From: Coniochaeta sp. PMI_546
Lineage: Eukaryota > Ascomycota > Sordariomycetes > Coniochaetales > Coniochaetaceae
DNA: 64,000 bases
Assembly: GCA_021432605.1 (NCBI GenBank)
Contig: MU271144.1
Coordinates: 2,972,606 to 3,036,605 of the forward strand
Reading direction: 5' to 3'
Positions 1 through 11,731 of this stretch are shown here, one piece after another. A model generated the notes under the pieces. That model saw nothing but the letters and a program-made list of their open reading frames with translations, did no database searches and was not told where the DNA came from. The position numbers and the translations under genes were made by a program. Every line of letters starts with the position of its first letter. Within the stretch, counting starts at the first letter, position 1.

Positions 1-2065
1 TCCTCACTGCTGCTGGTCTCATCCTCATCAACTAGCCCTGCCGTGCCTGCGGTCATCCGAACGGGTTTGGCCTTCTTGATCGGTCGGTTGAGCTTAGTCG
101 GCGACGCTGAAGCGTTGCGGGGTGGCGGCCTCGGTACGAAGGCCTCTGGGCCGATCTTCTCGGTCCATTGAGCAGCATCGAAGCCACTCTCTGTCGGTGT
201 TTGGCTGTTCAACTGAGGGTCCGATGTTGTCTCTTGGCTCATATTCAATCCGTCCTTCCTAGGAGAGGATGTCCCGCGGCGCGACGCCCTCTGGGCTCTC
301 TTCTTGGCCGCAAGGAATGCATCTTCATCAGGCCTTCCGGCATGGAACTGCCAATCATTGGCGGAGAAGTTTTCAGCAACAAACCTAGTGTTGATACTAT
401 CAGCGCTCTTCCGCATGAATCGCTGTTGCTCGCTCGTGGGCTTGAACGTGTCATCATCGACCGACATTCCGAAACTATATGTCGCACATTCGTCAGCACG
501 CTTCTTTGCTGGAGATGGGTTTCCAGGTGACGAGTCTGGTGAAGACTTTGCCAGATCATGACACCTCTTCTTGTAGTTGATGAGATCTTGTAACTGCCGG
601 CCCTGTTTGATCTCGTACGACTCGGCGTCACCGGTACCTGCTTGCGCTGAGCCATTGGAATAGACCCTTGCGAGCAAGTCCTGGACGTCTTTGGAGAGAA
701 TGCAACCTTCTCGCCGTACTGCCACATCTGCGTCATTCGCGGAATACAGTGACTCTGCGAGCTTGGGCGGGTGGCAGGTATTTCCGCACGACATTCGTTG
801 AGATGACTTTGAGAAAGGGGTGGGTAGATCATACACTGTAGAGCCTTCTTTTCCTTTGGCCGACGAGCTTCCATTCCCGACCGCTGGTCACTTTGTTAGC
901 ACGGATCCTCACAGCAACACAGGTCAAGCTAAACTCACGAATAGAGCCATCAGCGGCTGCATTTTGGCTGTTCAAGCCAGCGAAAAGTGAAGGGGATGGA
1001 CGTGCCGGCTCCGGAGGTGTGTACCTGTGGCCAGCTCGACTCCTGCCAGGGGAATGCTTGGTGTCTGCCTCGTCCGGAACGCTCGCGCTCCTCCGTCTTG
1101 ATGGCGGGGAAGGAGGTTGGCTGCTGTTGCCTGAGATCGACCCATTACGGATATTGTCTCTAACACTCCTTCCGCGGTTGATATTGGTCCCGTCGAAGGG
1201 GTTGAACTTCTCGCCACTATGGGTAGAATAAGGCGTCCTTTGCCGGCCATCCACAAACGTCTCCTGGAACTGTTTGCTCAGTGGGTCGATGTAATCGGAT
1301 TCTGTGTGTGTCTGCTTTGCTGCTTCAGCTGCCTGGCTGAACACGTTCGCCCGCTTCGTTGTGTAGGAGCTGCTGGCCGCAGCTGGCTCATCTGGAACCG
1401 ACTGAGCAAAGTTTGTCCTCCTGGTTCCAAATGATGCTTCCGCCTTCTTCCGTTGAGCCTCAGTCCGGGGTGGCGGTGGTGGCGGATCCATGGGCCTCGT
1501 AGGCGTCCTGCGCGAGCCAGTGTTTGATGTAGAGCCCGAAGAAGCTGTTGAGTGGTGGCCATGTCTGCTCGAGCCAGGTCTCATCCTATCCCACGCACGC
1601 GCCGCGGCATTCGGATCCTCGCGAGGCGACTTCTGTTCTGGCGTTTGCCACGAGCTATATCGTGATGCAGCACTCGGGCGTGTCGGCATCGGAGGCCTCC
1701 TGGGCGGTGGAGGAAAGTTACTGCCAGCATTTTGCCAGGGATTGCCTCTCACACCGGACGCGGTAGGATAGCGACTTGCAGTACGACTCCGGTGCGCATC
1801 GTATTTGGCCTTCTGCTCCGGATTCGTGAGGATCTCGTGCGCAGACTGGATCGTCTGAAACTTGGAGTTGACCTCGGCCTCCCTTCCAGGGTTTCGGTCT
1901 GGGTGGTACTTGAGAGCTATGTAAATGTTAGCAACGAAAAAGGCATGCGAGCGACCGCGTAAGTGTAATACCAAGTTTCCGGAACTGCTTCTTGATTTCA
2001 TTTATATCTGCAGTGGGTGGCAGCTCAAGATCCGCATAATAGTCCCGACTCATGTCGGCCTTCAT
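1..2065 (-). CDS. DnaJ (Hsp40) domain protein, 3' end beyond window
   Basis: A J-domain co-chaperone with a long disordered tail. Three exons can be spliced: 1972-2065, 939-1916 and 1-883, with introns of 55 nt each, both with clear GT/AG ends and a GCTAAC branch site. The start at 2065 gives MKADMSRDYYADLELPPTAD; an in-frame ATG at 2053 is an alternative. The J-domain lies in the first ~70 residues, split by intron 1, and carries the HPD motif in ALKYHPDRNPG, which stimulates Hsp70 ATPase. The next ~300 residues are rich in Pro, Ser and Arg (PMDPPPPPPR). Exon 3 encodes a conserved-looking C-terminal part (INTRFVAENFSANDWQF, then EKIGPEAFVPRPPP and KPVRMTAGTAGLVDEDE), typical of a Pezizomycotina DnaJ family whose client is unknown. 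About 651 codons are present and the frame is still open at base 1. The family identity is sure; the cellular role is not. Confidence 0.88.
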
Positions 2066-4181
2066 CTTGTCTGCTTGTTGCGACGCCAAATTCGCTTTTC
2101 GGTTGAGACGTTTTTAGGAGTGATTGGTGGGACGATTTGGGTGTTGGTGGTGAACTCTTGCTCGTCATCGATATTGCCGTAGTCGTATTGCTCAGTCTAA
2201 GAATAGCCAGGAAGATGCTTCAGATAGATACGCCGAACTCCAATGACCGCATTCTCGAACGAGCTACACTCGAGTTATGGTACCAAAACGAGAGGTGCGC
2301 AATAGCTTCGGGCTGCTGAGGAGCTTCGACGGTTGTTCGGCACTGAATGAGAGGGGGTAGCCAGTGAACTGGTGAAGAGATGGCAGTCGCGTGCTGCTCG
2401 AAGATCGTCTGTGGGCCTAGACTGTCGAGGCGGATGTTAGCTGCTGGGATAGGTGACTGGTCGTCTGCGCAATGGTAAAAGCGGAAGCGGGTGAAGGAGA
2501 AAGGACGCAAGCAAGGGCGTGACGGTAGGTGCAAGGTCAGTCGGGCAACGGCTTAGGCGAGGGCAAAAGAGTAGAAAAGTAGTCGAACGCGCCTCTATTG
2601 TCGCACCCGCGAGCTGTGTTGTTTAGTCGTAAGTGAGGTAGTGATGGTGAGCAACTGCGACAAGGTGGTTGCAGTATAGGCAGGACAACAGAAGGTAGAC
2701 AAGGTTTGGGTAGAGAGATTTGAGGCAGCAGAACCGAAGTCAAGTGAAGTGAGGTAAAATGCAGAGTAAGATCTCGTGAACCATTGCGCCAGCAGAAGTC
2801 AGCGTGGTGCAGAGAAAGTAATTGGTCCCTCACCGTCACTTGTTCGATGGAGGTGCGGTTTGTCTGCTGAGACTTTTCTGATTGGACGTGGTGGTACCAG
2901 GTGCTACCACAGTAAAATGGACGAGGAACCAAGACTCGGGATGACGTACTGTTCCTTCCCAGAGACACGTGGATCAGCCGCAGTCCGGATCTGCAACTTA
3001 CGAGAACTATAGAGGGAAATCGTTTTATCGTCTTGCAGCAAGCTGATACTTTGCTAAAGTGATGACTCCAGAACTCCGGTGAAAAGTCAGTCTGAGTCTA
3101 CACCGCAGAGGTGGAAATGAAGCTTGTACACTTTTTGCCGTTTATTTACCCCAGACCCTCCAAGCTTGTGACAAGGTGGGGTTTTCCAGGTTGCCAGAGG
3201 GAAACAATAGTACCTAGTGCAGTAGTACCTCTAGCAATAGCGGGGCAGGGGTCCTTTTTTAGATCGTGTCGAACTCTACCTTAGGCGCAATCTAGGCCAC
3301 CATCTCGACATGGTGACTTTCGCTATTCTACCTAACATAGTCCACAGTAGACTTCAGGTGAGCCCAGACTGACCTATCGTGAATTTGCTATTGTCGGAGC
3401 CCGCTGAACCGGTCCGCGCGGTGTCGTCCACGGGTTCATTACCCAAGCTCAGCCCTCAAGACTCAAGTGGCCATAGCCAGTGGCACAGCCTCAGCAGTGT
3501 TGCTGTCACGAGCTGTGTTGGTAGATACTGAGTTAAGCCGGCTGTTTCCGACTCCAAGCATTTGGGATGAGACTCATCTCTGCCTGGGTAGCGGCGTCTT
3601 GATGCTCGACATGATCCCGTCTGCTTCACTTCCAGCAATCCGTCACGAGAGGTGTGACATTGCGTCTTACATTATTGTGTATTGTGTAGACATACAGCTC
3701 AATAACAATGGCATCTGGGTTATTCGCAGGGATTGGAGAATGTTGGTTTCCCGTGCCGAGAGCCATCTACCAACGTCAGCGTGCATGATATGATGTTTGG
3801 ACGAACCGTCAACGAGCATTTATCTCCAGCCACCTGCTAGATACATCTGAGATATTATCAGCTGTACTATAGCTGAGGGAGCCTTGTTTCTCATTGTACC
3901 CAACCGGCTTTTTCAGCCTTGTCAACGCGATATGACGATCAGATGCAGCAGTACCAGGAACTGATTGCATGATCCTCAATGGGGCTGGCAAAGCCTTTCC
4001 ATGCCCCGGATACACGACATCCAGAAGGAAGCCTGTGAGGCGCATGTAACAATGGACTGCGCGATGATGCAGGGAACAATTGTAGCATCAAGGTCTAATT
4101 CATCACACCGCTCTTCTTTCATGGGCGCTGGCCTGTTTTTGTTGATATTCACATCAGTGACATGGATCTACTGTCCTACAT
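2066..4181. other. Intergenic region without a supported gene
   Basis: About 2.1 kb between the start of the DnaJ-domain gene (minus) and the 3' end of the tubulin cofactor D gene. The part next to 2065 is presumably the DnaJ-gene promoter and 5' leader. Two GGTACC palindromes lie at 2279 and 2893. No open frame here has believable protein character, and I see no tRNA or repeat. Confidence 0.6.
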
Positions 4182-7100
4182 TCATATCAACCCCAATTGC
4201 TCGACGAGGCCCTTGACAGCCCCCTTCTCAGCCGTCCCCCAGTCCACACCCAGCAACTTCTCCGCCTTCCTATCCTCCAGACTCACAACCAGCAACCCCC
4301 AAAGCTCGTCAACAACCACATTTCTAACCCTGGGCCACGGGTGCGACAGCAGCGCACCCAGCCGCTTCTTTGCCTCCTTGACGCCCTCCAAGACATTACC
4401 ACCAGTCTGCTGTTCCAACCCTGCCACAGCACCATAAACCCTCGCGCAAGCTTCAATCTTCCTGACGTTTCCAGATTTGTAACCTGCTTTCTGAACCAGC
4501 AGGCAGAGAGCCTTGTAATTGAACTCGTAATGCCCCTCCTGTTCCCTGTTCTTGGTCCCAGCAGAGCCAAACAGTCCGACATGGAACAAGAAAGCAATGA
4601 CCTCCAGCGTCGGCACAACGACTCTGTCCAAACCGCTGTACAAGCGTAGATTATCCACTAGCGCGGAGGTGACGTCGAGCCGATCGGGCTCCAACTCGCA
4701 GAACGACGTGAGTGCGGCCCGCGAACTGATGACCAGGTCCTCGTTGCCTGTGTCGGCCGAGGTGACGTAACCTGCTAGTAGGGAGGACAAGCACGTCTGT
4801 TTCCGAGCTGGGTTGGAGATCTGAGGCGTGAAAATGGGATGAAGCGTTGGGTGGGACGGCTCCGGGGACGATGACAAGAGGTCGAGGAGGAAGCGAAAGT
4901 AAGTGGTCGACGAGAAGGTGAGCCTCTGGAGATGGGTGGCGGAACTAGGCATGTGTTAGCTTTGCTATAAGACTGCTTGCAGAAGGGGTTCGTGGGGAGT
5001 TACCTTGCACTTAGCGCGAGCGACAAAGTAGCCTGCGCTTCGACGCGTACTCGATCCAGCTTCTCCGCAGCCAGTCGCAGGATCCTCGGGAAAAGCTTCG
5101 TTACCTCTGTTGAAAGCCCTTGCTTCTCGCCGTCGCCTCTCTGCTCTTCACCCCTGAGCGCCTGCCAAACCGATTTCGTAGCCCTTATAGCCTGCAATCT
5201 TACAAGCGAGCCAACATCACCCCTAGCATTCGTCGTATAGTCATCGAGTCCCTCCTCAACAATCCCCAGGAGCTCAACGGCATTCTGTCTTAGCACCTCC
5301 GTGCTAGTCAAGCTCTTGAGAATCGCCACGCGAGTGTCGATATCCTTATCGCCCGCCCATCGCTCCTGAATAGTCTTGCAAATCAGGGTTCTGTCCTCGT
5401 CCGCCTGCTCTTGATTCTCAAAGGTCGCCGTAATCGGATACGCCATGCTCAGCGCTGCAAAGTATCCACCTGCTGTTGCTGTTCCTGCACGATTACCTTT
5501 CGGGATCTCCCTGACCGACAGCGCCCAAGCCCTGATGATCTTCTCGCGGAACGCCGGGTTACAGAAACAGAGCAGAACTAGGCCCGCACGAGCAGCCACT
5601 GCTATGTTTTCCTCCTCGGACCTCTTGAGCCATTCGCATAGGTTATCGTGGACGATAGGGATGAGCCTCTGTAGTCGACTCCGTCCAGGTTCGCCTGCCG
5701 AGTCGATGGTAGATACGATATCAACTATTGTCTGCCCCTCTGATGCCACCAATACCGAACCCGACAGTAACGAGATATCCTTCCGCTTGGGACCCAGTAC
5801 AGCCGCCTGTAGTAGCGGCAACGACGAGACAACTAGTTGACCCGCCGCCTCGGCCACGAGCTCTGGACGACGATACTTCTGCTCACGGCAATCGGTCAGG
5901 ATCTCCTCCATCGACTCGAGTGCTTGTTGTATGAAGCCATCCGCCGTTCCGCCCAAGCCGACTCCATCGTCGACAAAAGACGGCAGCGAATCCAACACAG
6001 CAGCCATCGCCAGAATAAGACCATGCCTCTCCTCGACCTGCCTCGCCGCCAACCCCCTCAACCTCGCCATCACGACCCCCACTGCCTCCCGCAGCCTCTC
6101 CCACGGCTTTCCCCCCCTCCTCGCCAAATCAGCATTGACAGCCCCGAAACTGCCCGCAGCCGCCCTCCTGGCCGCCACATCCGGATCCCCGACCCCCCTC
6201 CACGTCAACAGCGCATCAAGCAGCGCCTCCCCATACAACCCATAAACCCTCGTCGCCTCCAGCGCCACGGCCCCAATCGCCCGTGCCCGCAGCGCAACAG
6301 CATGATAATCCACCGTCTGCACGACCCTGATCCCCTCCTCCACACAGTCAGGATGGCGTCCGATCAACTCCTGCAGCGCCGCGCTGCTCCCGCGCCTGAT
6401 ATTCCCCGCCGGATCGAGGCAGCCGGCAATAATCAGCTCGCTGGCCAGTATCTGCAGTATCGACGGCGGAGCCGCATAGTGCCGCGCGGCCGGAGAGACA
6501 GTCTTGGCGGTGGGCACGGCAAGCAGTTCCCCGGTGGTGTACCGGCGGGCCAGGGCCCAGACGCCGAAGCACGCCGCGTCGCGGACGTTGGTGCCGATGG
6601 TGCCGCCCGAGGAGGAGCGCTGCTCGAAGCCCAGCCCCATCAGCAGGGCGTTGATGATGTCGGAGAGGTTCTCGGCGGGCGGGGACCGGCGGTAGAGGAG
6701 GTGGGACAGCGTCATCATCAGCCCGTGCCACTCTAGCGGGTTGACGGCGCTGAGATCGCGCACGCGGGGGGAGGTGGGTGTTGGTCTGGACCAGAGGACG
6801 TTGCGACCTAGGGACTCGATCACGGCCTCGACTACCTGGGAGGCCATGTCGACGTCTAGTTTTAGGGTGATGATGCTGAGTGCCTTTGAGGCTGCTAGAC
6901 GGACCGGGGTGTCGTTGTCGGCTAGGCTTTCGAGGAGGTAGCCTATTGTGGTCTCTACCAGCTCGGTGTCGGCCATGCGGTTGTGGCTTAGGCTCTGCTG
7001 GCGGAGGACGAGAACTGTGACGGAGCGGATGACTTTGATCATTGTTTTGCGTGCTAGGGCTGAGGCGATTATGGGGGACGCCTCGGAGGAAGATGTCGAG

Positions 7101-8023
7101 TAGACAGCGTTGAAGATTGTAGTTAGGTACTTTGTCATGTCGGAGGTGTCGGAGGAGGCAGACAGTATGCCGGCAAGAAAGGAGAGGACGCCGATATAGT
7201 AGTATGGTGTTTTGGACTCGTCGTCTTGCCCCGGGTGTAGGGCTCGTAGTGACCACTGGACCAGGGAGTCTAGGACACCGAGCGCCTGCATGTCCTTGCG
7301 CATGGCGATGCGTACCAACAGCGCCTTGGCGGCATCTCGCTCCTTGCCGGGTGATGCGAGGTATTTTATGGCCAGAGGAAGCACCCGCACAGTAATTCCG
7401 GGTAACTTGGCCGGCCACCGCAGCTCGGGGATAGAAGGCAGGTCTTCCTCCTCAATATCAGCTGATGAGATGGTCGCTAGATCAAAGGGTGCGAGGAACA
7501 GATGTGACAGCCAAAGCAGAACGATGTACCGTTCCTCCCAGCTCCACTGCAGAGACTCTGGTCCAGCGGCGTTCCTCTCGCACTCCTCCAGGGCAGTGCT
7601 CAAGAGCTCCAGATACTTGGTCTCATTGTTGAGAAATCGCACAATGACCTTCTCCCCGCGGATTTTGCAAAACGTGTACAGTATCTTGCATATACCCGTC
7701 GAGAGCGGCATCAGCAGATCCGATCTCGTCGAACGTGCTGCTCTTGTCCGTTTGCGAGAAAGGAGGTATTCCAGAAAGCACTCGGCCAAAAGCGGTAGCC
7801 ATTTCGGCAGATGCTGGTCGAGGAGCTGTGGGAGCTCTTGAAAGGGCTCCAGGAGTGAAATGAGCCTGGTCGTCTCGCGAACGCGGACCCTTGACCGCAG
7901 TGTATTCCGTCCGCTCCCATCTTGTTTCCGCAGATAGGGCAGTAGTGAGCGGTCAAAGTCGGCTATGAACTCGTGAGAGATGAGTTGCAGCTTCACGTCG
8001 GACTCTTCTTCTGGCGCGTCCAT
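4182..8023 (-). CDS. Tubulin-folding cofactor D (TBCD / Cin1 / Alp1 family)
   Basis: Cofactor D binds beta-tubulin and, with cofactors C and E, drives assembly and recycling of alpha/beta-tubulin dimers in the cytosol. Two exons: 5004-8023 and 4182-4944, joined over a 59-nt intron (donor AAG|GTAACT, acceptor CCTAG) close to the 3' end. The product is about 1,260 residues, usual for the family (~1,200). The start MDAPEEESDVKLQL is the first ATG of the frame. The protein is a helical HEAT/ARM-type repeat solenoid. Characteristic stretches are SHEFIADFDRSLLPYLRKQD near the N-terminus, LEWHGLMMTLSHLLYRR in the middle (the family's WHGGCLALAEL region) and repeated hydrophobic helices with RxxAxxAL patterns (DTPVRLAASKALSIITLKLD). 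The last exon continues the C-terminal helical domain and ends in VKGLVEQLGLI. Confidence 0.9.
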
Positions 8024-8780
8024 TGTGTTGTACCTATTTGTTTAGCTTGCAGACCCTTTCCAGACACATCAGACCTACGGAATCGAGCCGTAAGTGTTTT
8101 CACTCCCGGGATGCTCAGCGACTGAGCACTGCGATTGCAATCATCTTCGGATGATTGCGGTTTATGTTCCCTATTGACTGTCTCCACAACGAAGGCATCC
8201 CCAAATGTGAGGTACATGTACCTCGAACTGCAAGGGTTAGGGCTAGCTATGGTGGGAATCAGGCACGGTGCCGATGTGAAGGGGAAATCTACAACGAAGT
8301 TCTCATGACAAGTGAAATGCGCGACTGGATTTCCCAGGCAATGATAGAGCAAGGTTAAAGACGCCACACCTCAGAGTACGCGTCTGTCTTTAGTATTGCG
8401 GATAGGCCTTGGCTATGCCATTCCGCGAACCTATGTCAAAGTTGAATAACTACCCAAAAGGGTAGAGTAACAGACACCGTATAGGGGCAAGGGATGTACA
8501 CCTTTTTACTTGGTAGCTACCTTAGCCATCCCATGCAGAGATATGCCATTCCGTGCAGCAAGAAGCAAACATAACATCGCCTTCCACAGCAAATCATCTT
8601 CTCCCGTGATGAAGATATTTGTTTGCTCAATTGGTTGTTACTATCACCACAGTCCATACACGTGGCGGTGCATCATATCCAACCCCCCGTGCCCAATGCA
8701 ACTGTGACCTCATGGCACGAATACACATCCTACCGTACCAATGATTCCCACATTAGTTATGCAACGTTCCCCTAACTCTT
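8024..8780. other. Intergenic region without a supported gene
   Basis: About 0.75 kb upstream of the tubulin cofactor D start and downstream of the GH76 gene, so it should hold the promoter of the former and the terminator of the latter. I see one TTAGGG hexamer near 8237 and nothing else distinctive. Confidence 0.5.
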
Positions 8781-9983
8781 CTACGCAACCCTCAGTGCAG
8801 CCACGAGCGCATCCAGCGCAGAACTCTGCGTAGCAGCGGTAGGCCCACCACCAGCCGTGTACGGGCCCGACCAGACGACCCCCAACTGGTTATTCGCCGT
8901 ATTGCGGTCAGCAGCCCAGATGGTGTCCGCATTCTTCAGTATGGAAGTCTTGTAAGCGGCCTGCGGGGAGGCCTTGTACAGGTACCCCAAGTTGCGCATA
9001 AAGATGCCCTTGAACTGGTTCCCGTCGCCGCCACAGTTGGGCTCGCAGCCCTTGTCGTGGATGACACCGTTGCTGTCAGACAGCAACTTGATGGCCGCGG
9101 TCGCGATGGTGTTTGCCTGCGACAGGTAGGACGAATCTCCAGACGCCGTAGCCAGCTCGACCAGTCCACCGAGTATTACACCCTGGTTATAACTCCAGGC
9201 AGTCTTGCCATTATTAGTGCAGCTGCCGTCCGCATTGATGTTGAGCCCATCATTGATATTGTTTTGCGCGTTGATCATGCCGCTATTCCTGAACCAGGTC
9301 CATTCCTTCTTAGCAATGTCGAGGTAATAGCTCTTTCTGTCGGGGACGCGGTTGGCCAGACTAGCAGCCACGCTGAGGTAAAGCTCGTTCGCGATGGCGT
9401 TCTTGTAGTTGCGGTCTTTGCTCCACCAGATGCCGCCGCCACAGGTACCGTCCGTGCCGGCTTTCATGTCCTCAAAGATGTGCTGCGCCATGTCTAGGAA
9501 CCCAGGGTCGTGATTCACGTCGTATGAGTGCAGCAGGCCGAGCGCCCACCAGCCTTCATCGTCGTAGTAGTCATTTATGAAGCCGCTGAAGCCTAGGGCG
9601 GAGAAGTCGTTCCCCAAGGCGGAGGGGGTGGTATAGTTTGAGACGGTCAGGCCGCTTGACGAAAAGGATTTCTGGGCTACCTTGGCGGAGGTGGAACTTT
9701 GGGCATTTGTGAATGTGTTCTTCATGATGCTGGTGATGCCCAGGCTGTTCGCATCGCTTGCGTCTAGGGAAGCGAAGTCGGCAAGGACAGTCAGGCAGTT
9801 GCCGCTGTTCCACCAGCCTGTAGTGTCCCAGAGACCGGTCCCAGAATTGTACCATGACTGCAAGGTCTTGATGGCAGCAACATTGTTCCTCGCGTATGTA
9901 GCATGGTCTGCTCTCTCAACCAAGCCTGGAGAAACGAGCAAGGAGGCCCGCGCGACGAGTCCGCCCCATCTTGTCGACACCAT
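8781..9983 (-). CDS. Secreted glycoside hydrolase family 76 (alpha-1,6-mannanase type)
   Basis: GH76 enzymes act on alpha-1,6-mannan backbones; in fungi some degrade mannan and others (Dfg5/Dcw1) cross-link GPI proteins to the wall. A single exon gives 400 residues from the ATG at 9983. The frame stays open to 10472, but a TATA-like element at 10119-10126 and a signal-peptide-like N-terminus (MVSTRWGGLVARASLLVSPG) favour 9983. The catalytic double aspartate is seen in NDYYDDEGWWALG around residue 139. Other family blocks are WWNSGNCLTVLADFA, GGGIWWSKDRNYKNAIANEL and YNQGVILGGLVEL, followed by HDKGCEPNCGGDGNQFKGIF. There is no hydrophobic C-terminal GPI signal, so a secreted soluble enzyme is more likely than a Dfg5-type anchored one. 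It lies head-to-head with a PL4 lyase, 1.7 kb apart. The family is certain; the substrate is inferred. Confidence 0.88.
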   Translation of the reverse strand: MVSTRWGGLVARASLLVSPGLVERADHATYARNNVAAIKTLQSWYNSGTGLWDTTGWWNSGNCLTVLADFASLDASDANSLGITSIMKNTFTNAQSSTSAKVAQKSFSSSGLTVSNYTTPSALGNDFSALGFSGFINDYYDDEGWWALGLLHSYDVNHDPGFLDMAQHIFEDMKAGTDGTCGGGIWWSKDRNYKNAIANELYLSVAASLANRVPDRKSYYLDIAKKEWTWFRNSGMINAQNNINDGLNINADGSCTNNGKTAWSYNQGVILGGLVELATASGDSSYLSQANTIATAAIKLLSDSNGVIHDKGCEPNCGGDGNQFKGIFMRNLGYLYKASPQAAYKTSILKNADTIWAADRNTANNQLGVVWSGPYTAGGGPTAATQSSALDALVAALRVA

Positions 9984-10118
9984 GTTGGCGATTAAGAATA
10001 ATGTGTTGGACAAGTAGTTCGAGACAACTTCTCGCTCTTTGGGTATTGTGTGGACTGTATCAACGGACTTGATACGGGCATTCAAGGTCAACCGCACACA
10101 TTGCGGACAGCAGTGGGA

Positions 10119-10126
10119 ATATAAAC
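10119..10126 (-). promoter_or_regulatory. TATA-like element of the GH76 gene
   Basis: On the minus strand the sequence reads GTTTATAT, about 135 nt upstream of the chosen GH76 start at 9983. It supports that start over the longer open frame that reaches 10472, because the longer frame would place the TATA box inside coding sequence. Confidence 0.4.
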
Positions 10127-11612
10127 AAGCACTGAAGATGAGAAGGGTGAACAATGCCATAATCTGGAAGCGACGTCTCCGTCGTTCACCTTGCGAGAAA
10201 TTACAACTGGCAGAGTGCCATCGCATGACCTGAGTGACCGTCTGGTGGCCACCAGCAAGGCCTCGGTCTTCCTTTCGGACTACGACTGGGATAGTCAACG
10301 TTACCTGCGCCATCTTGGACGAATCCTTCTCTCCATATGGACGTGCAAATTCGGGTAAGTGACGATGATCTCCACGAATTCCAGGCTTCTGAGCTTGCCA
10401 GCTCATCCATCTACCTGAGGGCATCCCGGTTGTGCAAGGGTGGACATCACCATTCCGAGGTTCAGGCAACATAGCTGGACCCGTCGATGGCCGCTGAGGT
10501 GGTCGGAATAGGAATCAGGAAGGAAGAATAGCCCTGAACTCAGCCAAAGCATGCGGCTCCAAGAGCCGCAATTGGATAGGCAGCCAAGTTGGGTGACCAG
10601 TGAGAGGATTTTGGGGCGTTTCAGGATAAGATTGACGTTATGCCTCGACGGTGGAACCCGAATCGGGACCCAAGGCGGGATGACAACCTTAATAACAGCC
10701 CGATGATTGAGATGTAGTTGCACAGACGATGCAATCTGTGATGACATGGGGATCACAAGAGGCAATATGTCTTGATTAATTGCCGTCTTTCGGCGATGGA
10801 CTCAGCCAGTGGTCCGACGGAGGTCAAACGGAGGCGGCATCAGGCAACGCGGTGGTCAACACCTATGATGGAGGCATCTGGTTCTGATCTAAACCGTCTA
10901 TTCGAAGTAGAGATGCTCAAAGTGGCAGCTTTGGTCCACAGTTGGTTGGGGCTGTTGAAGTGGACGAGCACGACGTGAGACGAAAGGCGGACGAGGATTG
11001 GATAAGGTGGGATAAGCAAGTATGGAGGAGGTATGCAGTTAAACCACCCTACCATGCCATGCACATTCCTTGCCTGCTTACTACAAGTAGGTACAATATC
11101 TATCGGCTGTTCCTGCGTCGAGTCGAAAACTCTATTCTCATGCTGTCCATCACAACCTGTGAAAATAGTTTTCGACAGCGTCATTTGTATCATCTTGTGG
11201 TTCTCACGAAATGTGATCTCGACTGAGTGTACATGTGTACTAAACATGGACCAGACGATCTAAAGGTTAAAAAAGAAGAAGGAAAAAAACCTTTGATCGT
11301 AATCATCCTTCGTCTCCTCGCTGTCAAAAATGACGCGCGGCGAGGGGCACGTCTCCCTAAAGACAGTATAGAGCTTGAAGGCTCGCGGTGACATTGCCCG
11401 AATACCGAGATATTCGTCAAGAATCCTTACCATCTCGAGAGCTCTCCCCAGACTTCTCCAGCTTCTCCGCAGTCCAACCCAGATTTACCCCAGCTTTTAC
11501 CAACTGCTCCGCATCCTTAGCACTGCTTCCTCGGTGGAGCTCGCCTTCTTCCATCACGGAGAAAATGAGAGCTCGGTTCGATACTACGCTGCCCCATTGT
11601 ACCTGAGTTTTC

Positions 11613-11620
11613 CATATATA
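11613..11620 (+). promoter_or_regulatory. TATA box of the PL4 gene
   Basis: CATATATA lies about 112 nt upstream of the PL4 start at 11732, a usual distance for a fungal gene with a short leader. It argues against the longer open frame, which extends upstream to 11375. Confidence 0.45.
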
Positions 11621-11731
11621 GTAGTGTTGAAAAGACAAGATGTCTTCCATTTTGCTGCTTCGCGGAGTGTCGATCTCGTACCTGAACCAGACCGTCGGGC
11701 CTCCTCCTCATCCAAGGGGAGTATCGTGAAG

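Larger units (their letters stand above)
9984..11731. other. Divergent promoter region between GH76 and PL4 genes
   Basis: About 1.75 kb separate the two head-to-head start codons. Each gene has its own TATA-like element near its start, so these look like two core promoters with shared upstream DNA. I find no supported gene in the interval. Specific regulator sites could not be assigned by eye. Confidence 0.5.

Noticed and set aside
2537-2968. 143-codon frame upstream of the DnaJ-domain gene
   Set aside because: No domain or conserved pattern; composition fits untranslated leader or promoter.
5837-6736. Roughly 300-codon frames inside the tubulin cofactor D gene on both strands
   Set aside because: The cofactor D frame is continuous and matches its family; the others are Arg/Pro-rich shadow frames.
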